DNA of 32,385 bases from an uncultured Cloacibacillus sp. (GTDB lineage: Bacteria > Synergistota > Synergistia > Synergistales > Synergistaceae): the NCBI GenBank assembly GCA_900545755.1, contig URAG01000020.1, forward strand, positions 1 to 32,385, read 5' to 3'. Within the stretch, counting starts at the first letter, position 1, and each line of letters starts with the position of its first letter. A model generated the notes under the pieces. The model was not told the origin of the DNA and did no database searches. It saw only the letters and a list, made by a program, of their open reading frames with translations. The translations under genes and the position numbers were made by a program. This document shows positions 8,709-15,781 of the stretch, one piece after another.

Positions 8709-9501
8709 CAAAAGAATCGAAGAACTGAAAAATATATCAGCCGAGGTGCGCAAGGATGTGCTGCGCATGGTCGGCATGGCGCGCTCCGGACCATACGAAA
8801 CACCACTCGCGCTAGCGAGCCTGCTTGTATATCTCTACTGGGAGGAGCTCGTGCTTATCCCGTCGGAACCGCAGCGCGAGGATAGGGATCGATTCGTCCT
8901 CGGAATGCCGCAGGCCGTCCCCGCTCTCTATGCGGCGCTCGCGCGGCGCGGATTTTTTGAACGCGAACATCTGTGGCACTACAGGCGTCTCGGCGCGATG
9001 CTCCAGGCGCTGCCAGACTTCCGCCGCATCCCCGGCTTGGACGCTCCGTGTCTGACGGTACAGCCGTCGATAGCGATGGCTGCGTCGCTTGCGGAGAGTC
9101 TTGTCCGCCGCAGTTTCAAGCCTCGCGTCGTATTCCTAGTATCGGGGGCGGCTTTTCACTCCGACGAATTTGCAGTCGAGGCCGCGCGCGTCGCGCGCGA
9201 ACCCATTCCGAACCTTGTCATGATCGCCGTATCGTACGACGGTTTCTCCGCGGCTCGCTCCGCCTGTTCCGGCTGGGACGCGCGCGAGGCCTCGGCTGAG
9301 GATTTCTCTTCGCTTGAGGCTGCATGCGGTTCTTTTGATTTTTCATCGGGCGCGCCGAAGGCTCTCTTCGTGACGGCGCTCGGCGGCTCCGGATTGTCGC
9401 TCTTCGGCGCTGAGCCGGCGGACGAAGGGCACTCGCTGAGCCTAGGAGAGCTCGACCAGGCGCTCGAAGAATTGGAGGTTAGATCCAATGAATACAGATA
9501 G
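8701..9501 (+). CDS. transketolase-like N-terminal half, active site lost
   Basis: The fold family is clear: a DRDRFVLG segment (residues 61-68) followed by VPALYAAL, and an overall 266-residue layout like the N-terminal subunit of split transketolases. Residues needed for thiamine-diphosphate chemistry are missing. Where transketolase has SGHPG this protein has SGPYE (29-33). The His of SNGH is Gln71, the GHP histidine is replaced (ALP, 103-105), and the LGQG loop is LTVQPS. The metal-binding GDG reads VSG(A) (147-150), and the metal-ligand Asn is Asp180. It starts inside csaB (8-base overlap) and overlaps its partner by 14 bases, so it is coupled to both. It is most likely a pseudoenzyme kept for a structural or regulatory role; a changed enzyme is also possible. 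Confidence 0.8.
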   Translation: MDDKRIEELKNISAEVRKDVLRMVGMARSGPYETPLALASLLVYLYWEELVLIPSEPQREDRDRFVLGMPQAVPALYAALARRGFFEREHLWHYRRLGAMLQALPDFRRIPGLDAPCLTVQPSIAMAASLAESLVRRSFKPRVVFLVSGAAFHSDEFAVEAARVAREPIPNLVMIAVSYDGFSAARSACSGWDAREASAEDFSSLEAACGSFDFSSGAPKALFVTALGGSGLSLFGAEPADEGHSLSLGELDQALEELEVRSNEYR

Positions 9502-10426
9502 ACAGGTCTCGACCTTCGAGGCCTTCTGCACCATCATAGCGGACTATGCTCGCGTACACGACGATTTCGCTCTGCTGCTCACCGAGGGCGTCCAGGAGTG
9601 CGCTGAGATTTCCGCAATTCCTGAAGACAAGATAATAATGAAGGGCGCTCCGGCGCACTCGGCGCTTTTGCGTGCTGCTGGGCTCGCGCTCGCCGGAGCG
9701 AAGCCGTGGGTCCTTGGAGGCAGCCTCGAACTCATCGGCGGCAGCTACGCGCACATACGCGAGGCAGTCGCGATGCCGGCGCTGCCTGTGCGCATGGCCG
9801 CTGTTGACGGCGGCCTGTCAAGCGCCGGAGACGGCGCGGCGAAGCAGATTTTCTCCGACCTTGCTCTCGCCAGGACGATTCCCGGAATACATCTCTTCGT
9901 CCCGTCGGACGCACTGTCGCTCTCCGGCATAATAGAGGAGGGCGGCGCGCCGTTGTATATGCGCCTCGGGCGGACTCCGCTGCCTCAGCTAGAAAACCCG
10001 TCGGATGAAATATTCAGGCTTGACGGAGCGCGCATACTGCGCTCTGGCTCAGACGTTACGATATGTGCATGCGGCATCATGGCGAGCCGCGCGCTCCAAG
10101 CGGCGGAGCGGCTTGAACGGCAGAATATCAGCGCCGAAGTCATCGACTGCTACTGTCTTAAGCCTTTTCCAGAGCAGGCGTTGCTGTCGTCTGTGCGCCG
10201 CACCGGCTGTTGCGTAACTGCAGAGGTTCACGGCGGCATAGGGGGCCTTTTCGGCGCTGTGGCTGAATGCCTCGGGCGTACATATCCGGTACCGCTTCGT
10301 TCGGTCTCCGTTCCAGACGAGTTCATCAACAGCGGTACTCCAGACGAGCTGCGCGAGTACTACGGCCTGACGCCGAAGGAGATCGTCGACGCTGCGGCCC
10401 AGGCGTGGGCGCTGCGTAGGAGGTGA
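9488..10426 (+). CDS. transketolase-like C-terminal half, active site lost
   Basis: This 312-residue protein aligns with the C-terminal subunit of split transketolases: a pyrimidine-binding domain (about 8-175) and the third transketolase domain (about 180-305). The latter has recognisable SDVTICACG, VIDCYCLKPF, AEVHGGIGGLFGAVAE and SGTPDELREYYGL segments. The catalytic glutamate of the GIAEQN motif is absent (GAPAHS, residues 53-58, Ala56 in its place), and the conserved THQ histidine is Lys119 (GAAKQ). The protein is otherwise intact, without frameshifts. It overlaps the N-terminal half by 14 bases. FtsE follows after four bases, with the strong ribosome-binding site TAGGAGGTGA overlapping this stop. 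With its partner it probably forms a transketolase-shaped complex without transketolase activity. Confidence 0.8.
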   Translation: MNTDRQVSTFEAFCTIIADYARVHDDFALLLTEGVQECAEISAIPEDKIIMKGAPAHSALLRAAGLALAGAKPWVLGGSLELIGGSYAHIREAVAMPALPVRMAAVDGGLSSAGDGAAKQIFSDLALARTIPGIHLFVPSDALSLSGIIEEGGAPLYMRLGRTPLPQLENPSDEIFRLDGARILRSGSDVTICACGIMASRALQAAERLERQNISAEVIDCYCLKPFPEQALLSSVRRTGCCVTAEVHGGIGGLFGAVAECLGRTYPVPLRSVSVPDEFINSGTPDELREYYGLTPKEIVDAAAQAWALRRR

Positions 10427-10430
10427 CGGC

Positions 10431-11126
10431 GTGGATATAAGATTTTCAGGCGTCTCAAAAATTTTCGAGCCGGACATAGTCGCCCTTGAAGACGTCTACC
10501 TCGACATAGAAAGCGGAGAATTCGTCTACCTTATAGGCGAAACAGGCTCCGGTAAAACGACTCTGATGCGCTGCATCTTCCGCGAAGTAGTCCCTACGCG
10601 CGGCCACATCAGCGTAGGCGGCCACGCGCTGCGCAAGATGGGACGCTTCGAGCTCGCGATGTACCGGCGCGACATCGGCGTGATCTTCCAGGACTTTTGC
10701 CTGCTGCCTACCATGACGGCCTTTGAAAACGTAGCCTTCGTCCTTGAAGTTATGGGCGTGCCATCGCGCGAGATAAGCGAGCGCGTCGAGGACGCCCTGA
10801 AAACAGTCGGGATATGGCGGCGCAGGATGCTCTATCCGCCGCAGATGTCAGGCGGCGAACAGCAGCGTCTCGCTATAGCGCGCGCGATAATCAACGAGCC
10901 GTCGCTTATCCTAGCCGACGAGCCGACCGGGAACCTCGACAATCATACCGCAGACGAGATAATGCAGCTTCTTCTTGAAATCAACGCTGCCGGCACGACT
11001 GTGCTCATGGCGACCCACAACCAGTTCCTTGTGGACACATACAGGCACCGCGTCGTAGAGATAAGACGCGGCCGCATAATACGCGACGAGAGGGAAGGAG
11101 GCTACGAAAGCGATGGCACGTATTAA
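10431..11126 (+). CDS. ftsE: cell division ATP-binding protein FtsE
   Basis: FtsE is the cytoplasmic ATPase of the FtsEX complex, which uses ATP to switch on peptidoglycan hydrolases at the septum through a periplasmic partner. The 231-residue protein carries Walker [10 protein letters not shown] (36-44), a Q-loop (VIFQDFCLL near 84-92), the signature SGGEQQR (140-146), Walker B LILADEP (159-165) and the switch histidine 196. The GTG start at 10431 sits behind an excellent TAGGAGGTGA site. It overlaps ftsX by 14 bases. All ATPase residues are present. Confidence 0.95.
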   Translation: MDIRFSGVSKIFEPDIVALEDVYLDIESGEFVYLIGETGSGKTTLMRCIFREVVPTRGHISVGGHALRKMGRFELAMYRRDIGVIFQDFCLLPTMTAFENVAFVLEVMGVPSREISERVEDALKTVGIWRRRMLYPPQMSGGEQQRLAIARAIINEPSLILADEPTGNLDNHTADEIMQLLLEINAAGTTVLMATHNQFLVDTYRHRVVEIRRGRIIRDEREGGYESDGTY

Positions 11127-11997
11127 ATATATAATGCGGGATGGATGGCGTCTGATATGGCGCCATTTCGGCATGAGCCTCCTGACGATCTTCACTGCGA
11201 TGGCGGTGTTTTTCGTCGTCGGCGCGACGATGCTCTTCATCCTTAACATACGCAGCGTCATCGCGAATATGGAAAATCAACTTTCGATACAGGCATACCT
11301 TAAAACGGGTGCGGATCTCGAAAAGACCGCGGCCTCCGTACGTGGAATAAGCGGAGTCGAAAGCGTCACGATGGTGACGAAAGAAACCGCGCTCGAAAGG
11401 CTGCGCGCCCGCCTCGGCAACCAGGCAGAGGCCGTGACGCTGCTTGGTGAGAACCCGCTGCCGGAGAGCCTCGAAATACATGTCGCCAAAGCGTCGCATG
11501 TCGCTGATGTGGCGAGCCGCCTGACCGCGGTCAAGGAAATCGAGGATATCGTCTATGCGGGCCACGTCGCAGAGAAACTGACGCGCCTGTCGTCGTTCGT
11601 CGAAAAGTTCTCGATAATTATGTTGGCTGTAGCGCTCGCGGCCAGCGGCGTAGTGCTATTCAACACGATACGCATTTCGGTATACTCGCGCGCTCAGGAG
11701 ATAGACGTGATGATGAAGGTAGGGGCTACATCGACCTACGTCGCCTTCCCGTTCGTAATACAGGGCTTCATCCTCGGCTTCTTCGGCGCGCTTGCGGCAT
11801 CGACCGCGCTCGGTTATTCGTACCTCAGCGCGCTAGAACGGCTGCGAGACATGCTGCCCTTTATATCGTTCATCGAGTCGAAGCGGTTGCTTGCAAACCT
11901 CTTCATCATGCTCATCTGCTGCGGCGCGGTAGTCAGCCTCATAGCGAGCTTGATAGCGGTCGAAAAATTCATCAGAAAGGCTTCAAGGCCGCTGTAG
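11113..11997 (+). CDS. ftsX: cell division permease-like protein FtsX
   Basis: FtsX is the four-helix membrane partner of FtsE. Its large extracytoplasmic loop binds a hydrolase or activator with a coiled coil. The 294-residue product shows membrane segments at about 21-43, 170-190, 215-240 and 262-285. The intervening loop of about 125 residues includes the conserved AYLKTGADLEKT and ALERLRARLG region. Start ATG 11113 overlaps ftsE. The next gene encodes a secreted coiled-coil M23 protein, the expected binding partner, which supports the assignment. Confidence 0.93.
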   Translation: MARIKYIMRDGWRLIWRHFGMSLLTIFTAMAVFFVVGATMLFILNIRSVIANMENQLSIQAYLKTGADLEKTAASVRGISGVESVTMVTKETALERLRARLGNQAEAVTLLGENPLPESLEIHVAKASHVADVASRLTAVKEIEDIVYAGHVAEKLTRLSSFVEKFSIIMLAVALAASGVVLFNTIRISVYSRAQEIDVMMKVGATSTYVAFPFVIQGFILGFFGALAASTALGYSYLSALERLRDMLPFISFIESKRLLANLFIMLICCGAVVSLIASLIAVEKFIRKASRPL

Positions 11998-12012
11998 CGC
12001 GGCGCGCGGACG

Positions 12013-13245
12013 GTGAAGGAGATGAAGGGAAACGTTAGGAAAATAACCGCCGCGGTCGCTGCCTGCGCCATGCTATGCGCAGCCGCCGGAAGCGGAGCGC
12101 TTGCCGCCGCGAAGCAGACGGATATAGACGCGCAGATAAAACAGCAGGAGCGCGAATTTGAAAAGATACAGAAACAGATATCTCAGAACCAGAAGAAGCT
12201 GACAGAGACGGCAAAGCGCGAAAAAAGCGTCGCGAGCCAGCTCAACAAGCTGAGCCAGAGGATAACGGTTACGCAGCAGCGCGTCAATATCGTCAGCTTG
12301 AAGATGCAGAAGGTCAAGAAAAATATCTTCACGCTCGACGCCGACATAAAAAAGATGAACAAAGATATCGCCGCTGCGCAGGAGATACTTAAGAAGCGCA
12401 TGGTGAACATCTACAAGTACGGCGGCGTCGCGGAGTTCAACCTGCTCATGTCGTCGCGCGGCGCGGAGGACGCGCTCGCAAACTCGTATCTGCTCGGCAA
12501 GATAGCGGAGCAGGACAAGAAGCTCATCGACTACCTGACGAACGAGAAGCGCAAGCTGACTATGACTCAAGAAGAACTGCGCAAAGAACATTCGACGCTC
12601 AAGGACCAGAACGCCGACCTCGCGAAGCAGAATAAGGAACTCAAGTCCGCAGCCGACGAGCGCAACGCGGTGCTTGCGAAAGTGCGTAAAGACAAAAAGC
12701 TCTTCCTCGCGGAGCAGGAAGAGCTACAGCGCGCCTCCGAAGAAATGCAGGCCGCGATAAAAAAACTGCTCCAGCAGAAGCAGAAGCTCAAGGCCGAGGC
12801 GGACGCGGCCAAGCGCAAGCAGGGCAAGCCCGTGGCTCCTACGCCAGTCTACTACAAGGGGGGACGCCTCGCATGGCCGATACAGGGGAAAATAACAAGC
12901 CAGTTCGGTACGCGCGTACATCCCGTATTCAAGACGAAGATAACGCACACGGGGCTTGACATTTCGGCTCCGAAGGGAACTCCGATAAAGGCCGCTGATC
13001 CCGGCGAAGTCTTATACACCGGCTGGATGCGCGGCTACGGTCAGGTCGTCATCATCGACCATGGCGCGAACCTCACGACGGTCTACGCCCACATGTCGAA
13101 GATAGAGACGAGCGAAAACGCGAAGGTCACGCGCAAGACCGTAATAGGCCGCGTCGGCGCTACAGGCGTCGCGACCGGCAACCATCTGCATTTTGAAGTA
13201 AGGGTCAACGGCGACGCCGTAAATCCCATGAAATATCTGAAGTAA
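12013..13245 (+). CDS. secreted coiled-coil M23 peptidase, EnvC-like
   Basis: It has an N-terminal Sec signal peptide (cleavage near ALAAA), a long Lys/Gln/Glu-rich coiled coil (about residues 37-275), and a C-terminal LytM/M23 domain (about 290-410). This is the layout of EnvC-type division factors. The domain keeps the metal-ligand motifs of active M23 endopeptidases, HTGLD and HLHFEV, plus YAHM. It is therefore predicted to cleave peptidoglycan itself rather than act only as a degenerate activator like EnvC. FtsX directly upstream is the likely controller through the coiled coil. The start is GTG 12013 or ATG 12022; the latter has a ribosome-binding site too close, so the choice is uncertain by three codons. 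Confidence 0.88.
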   Translation: MKEMKGNVRKITAAVAACAMLCAAAGSGALAAAKQTDIDAQIKQQEREFEKIQKQISQNQKKLTETAKREKSVASQLNKLSQRITVTQQRVNIVSLKMQKVKKNIFTLDADIKKMNKDIAAAQEILKKRMVNIYKYGGVAEFNLLMSSRGAEDALANSYLLGKIAEQDKKLIDYLTNEKRKLTMTQEELRKEHSTLKDQNADLAKQNKELKSAADERNAVLAKVRKDKKLFLAEQEELQRASEEMQAAIKKLLQQKQKLKAEADAAKRKQGKPVAPTPVYYKGGRLAWPIQGKITSQFGTRVHPVFKTKITHTGLDISAPKGTPIKAADPGEVLYTGWMRGYGQVVIIDHGANLTTVYAHMSKIETSENAKVTRKTVIGRVGATGVATGNHLHFEVRVNGDAVNPMKYLK

Positions 13246-13266
13246 CGCGGTTTTCCGGAAAGGTAA

Positions 13267-14472
13267 GTGAAGAAATTGAAATCTAAGATACTGCATCTGG
13301 TCTCGGGAATATTCATCGGCGCATTGCTCTGCGTCTCTCTCTATCACATCCCGCAGGCCGTGGGCGCGGACTGGGAGCGCAGCCTGCCCTTCACGCCGCA
13401 GCAGCTCGCGATAATAAAACAGGTGAAGCTCGCCCTCTCGACATATCAGGTCGACGGCGACAAAGAGGGCAAAATCGACGACACGCAGATGTACTATGGC
13501 GCGCTGCGCGGCCTCGTCGCATCTATAGACGATCCTTACACGCGTTTCGTAGACCCAGAATCGCTCTCCGAGGAGAACATGGAAATTGAAGGGGAGTATG
13601 GCGGCCTCGGTATCTACATGGCGAACCGCGACGGACGGACGACCGTCATCGCGCCTATCGAGGACACGCCGGCCGACCGCGCGGGAATCAAGCCGCTCGA
13701 CGAAATAATCAAAGTCGACGACAAGACCGTCGTCGGCATGGATAGCAACGAAATAGTCAAAATGCTGCGCGGCGAGCCCGGCACTTCCGTTACTCTGCAC
13801 ATCCGCCGCAAGGACGAAAGCAAACTCATTCCCGTCAAGATAGTGCGCGAGATCATAAAAATAAAGACGGTGCGCCTTGAAATGCTTGGTGGCGACGTAG
13901 CCTACATAAAGCTGAACCATTTCAACCTCAAGACCGATGAGGAACTCAAGGCTGCGCTCGATACCGCTATGTCGAAAAATGCGAAGGGCGTGATAATGGA
14001 CCTACGCAACAATCCCGGCGGTCTGCTCGACGTATGCGTCGACGTCACCTCGCGTTTCATACCGGAGGGCGTAGTCGTCGGCATGAAGGGGCGTTTCGAG
14101 CGCGCGAACGACACGTTGTACGCGAAGCCTGGCCTCGCGAACGACCTCCCGCTCGTCGTGCTCGTCAACGAGGGAAGCGCAAGCGCGTCGGAGATATTCG
14201 CAGGCGCGATAAAAGATCACAAGCGCGGTACGATCGTCGGGACTAAAACCTTCGGCAAAGGCTCTGTGCAGACGCTCTTCAACCTGCCCGACGGATCCGG
14301 CATATATGTCACGATAGCGCGCTATCACACGCCGTCCGGCTTTGTGCTCGACCATAAAGGGCTGGAGCCAGACGTCAAGATAGCCGGCGAGCCGATGAAG
14401 AACAAGAAGGACGACAAGCAGTTCCAGAAGGCGCTATCAATCCTGAAGTACAAGATGAAAAAGACGAAATAA
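13267..14472 (+). CDS. ctpA: carboxy-terminal processing protease (S41, CtpA-type)
   Basis: A 401-residue S41 protease with an N-terminal signal/anchor (about 8-30). A PDZ domain (about 100-185) holds GGLGIYM and DRAGIKPLDEI, and the S41 catalytic domain follows. The nucleophile is expected to be Ser306 in GSASASEIF (303-311). The general-base lysine lies in TFGKGS about 25 residues later. CtpA-type enzymes process or degrade extracytoplasmic proteins and in several bacteria control peptidoglycan hydrolase levels. The gene lies between an M23 hydrolase and a polysaccharide deacetylase, the same order as the envC-ctpA-yibQ neighbourhood of proteobacteria. The start is GTG 13267 behind GGAAAGG. 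Confidence 0.93.
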   Translation: MKKLKSKILHLVSGIFIGALLCVSLYHIPQAVGADWERSLPFTPQQLAIIKQVKLALSTYQVDGDKEGKIDDTQMYYGALRGLVASIDDPYTRFVDPESLSEENMEIEGEYGGLGIYMANRDGRTTVIAPIEDTPADRAGIKPLDEIIKVDDKTVVGMDSNEIVKMLRGEPGTSVTLHIRRKDESKLIPVKIVREIIKIKTVRLEMLGGDVAYIKLNHFNLKTDEELKAALDTAMSKNAKGVIMDLRNNPGGLLDVCVDVTSRFIPEGVVVGMKGRFERANDTLYAKPGLANDLPLVVLVNEGSASASEIFAGAIKDHKRGTIVGTKTFGKGSVQTLFNLPDGSGIYVTIARYHTPSGFVLDHKGLEPDVKIAGEPMKNKKDDKQFQKALSILKYKMKKTK

Positions 14473-14488
14473 CGGGAGATGGCCGTAG

Positions 14489-15481
14489 GTGGCTAAACAT
14501 TATAAAAGAGCGAAGGACAGGCGGAAACGTGGAATAGTGTTCGCGCTTCTGCTCCTTGCGGTTGCGGCTGCGGTCTACGCAGTCGCGCTGAAAAACCAGG
14601 GACGCTATGCTAAGCTCGCGGAGCCGGAAACGACGCCCGCCGGGGTCGCCGCCTCGTCTCCGTCTCCGGAGCCCAAGACGCGCGAGTGGGTAGTCGTCCC
14701 CGCCGACGAAGGGCTTCCAACTGCGCAGGAAATGTCGGAAGCGCCGAAAGCCGCCGCGCCGGCCGGAACATATCGTATGGCTGACGGCGCGCCGCTACTC
14801 GCTATACTCATAGACGACGGCGGCAGCCAGATGAAATTGACTAAAAGAGTCGCGGTGCTCGACATCCCTACGACGTGGGCGATAATGCCATATCGCCAGT
14901 ACTCGAAGGAGACGGCGCAGCTCGCCGCCTCGAAGTCCGTGCCCTACATCCTTCACCTGCCGATGCAGGCGCAGTCCGATAAGGATTCCGAGACGGGAAA
15001 ATTTATCATTGGCCGCGGAATGACGGCGGCCGAAGTCCGCGCGAAGACCGAAAAAGCGCTCGACTCTCTGCCTGGCGCAGCTGGAGTCAACAATCACCGC
15101 GGATCGCGCGCGACGGAGAGCGGAGAGCTGATGGAGCCTTTCATGCAGGTGCTCAAGAGCCGCGGCCTTTTCTTTGTAGACAGCCGCACGACGGGCAAGA
15201 GCGTCGCCTACGACACGGCGCGCAAAGTGGGCGTGCTAGCGCTGCAAAACCGCGGATTCCTAGACAACTCGACCGACAAGGCTATAATCGCTAAACGCTT
15301 TGACGAGCTAGTGCGCAACGCTCAGAAGCGCGGCGCCATGCTCATAATCTGCCACTTCCGCCCTTCGACCGTCGCCTTCCTCGAAGAGCTCAACGCACGC
15401 TACAAATACCTCCCTGTTCGCTTAGTCACCGTCCCCGAGATGCTCGCGCTGACGGACGGCGGAGTTCCGAAGGAGAAGTGA
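14489..15481 (+). CDS. divergent polysaccharide deacetylase family protein
   Basis: The 330-residue protein has an N-terminal membrane anchor (about 13-30), a Pro/Ala/Ser/Glu-rich linker (40-100), and a domain matching the divergent polysaccharide deacetylase (YibQ) family. Visible motifs are LAILIDDGG (about residues 104-112), WAIMPY, LHLPMQ, NHRGSRAT, FFVDSRTT and LIICHFRP. The DD and H positions resemble metal ligands of NodB-like enzymes, but activity of this family is not well established. GTG 14489 is used, with GGGAG ten bases upstream. It is the last gene of the envelope series; an intrinsic terminator follows about 45 bases later. Confidence 0.85.
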   Translation: MAKHYKRAKDRRKRGIVFALLLLAVAAAVYAVALKNQGRYAKLAEPETTPAGVAASSPSPEPKTREWVVVPADEGLPTAQEMSEAPKAAAPAGTYRMADGAPLLAILIDDGGSQMKLTKRVAVLDIPTTWAIMPYRQYSKETAQLAASKSVPYILHLPMQAQSDKDSETGKFIIGRGMTAAEVRAKTEKALDSLPGAAGVNNHRGSRATESGELMEPFMQVLKSRGLFFVDSRTTGKSVAYDTARKVGVLALQNRGFLDNSTDKAIIAKRFDELVRNAQKRGAMLIICHFRPSTVAFLEELNARYKYLPVRLVTVPEMLALTDGGVPKEK

Positions 15482-15525
15482 CGCGCAACGCCCAGTGCAG
15501 CCACGTGCCGTAGGACAAAAATATT

Positions 15526-15557
15526 CCCCGCGCATAAGACGCGGGGTTTTATTTTTT
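15526..15557 (+). terminator. rho-independent terminator of the envelope operon
   Basis: CCCCGCG (15526-15532) pairs with CGCGGGG (15540-15546) around a seven-base loop. TTTTATTTTTT follows directly. This is a classical intrinsic terminator. Confidence 0.88.
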
Positions 15558-15714
15558 CGCAATATTGTGCCCAAAACGTGGAACCGGCGCTGTTAAGGAG
15601 CTGCGTATTCCAGTTGTATGAAGATGAACTTCTTTTTGAGGTACGAAGCTATCAGTATTCTGCTGCCGTGACGCATTACGTGGCGGCGCGCATGCCCTTT
15701 CAGCAGCTGCGATG

Positions 15715-15743
15715 TTGAATGGCGGATTTCTTGATTCTATAAT
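15715..15743 (+). promoter_or_regulatory. sigma-A/70-type promoter of the subtilase gene
   Basis: TTGAAT (15715-15720) and TATAAT (15738-15743) are separated by exactly 17 bases. Transcription would begin near 15750, giving a leader of about 30 bases that holds the GGAGG ribosome-binding site (15770-15774). The 15558-15714 stretch before it holds no gene I can support. Confidence 0.75.
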
Positions 15744-15781
15744 AACCACGTAAAATTTTGTTGCGGCGCGGAGGTTTTTGT

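Noticed and set aside
8701..10426. The pair as an ordinary transketolase or DXP synthase
   Set aside because: The thiamine-diphosphate and metal motif, the catalytic glutamate and the conserved histidines are all substituted, so normal catalysis is unlikely.
15549..15749. Small minus-strand open frame of 66 codons upstream of the subtilase
   Set aside because: It overlaps the terminator and the subtilase promoter, has no ribosome-binding site that I can see and no recognisable motif.
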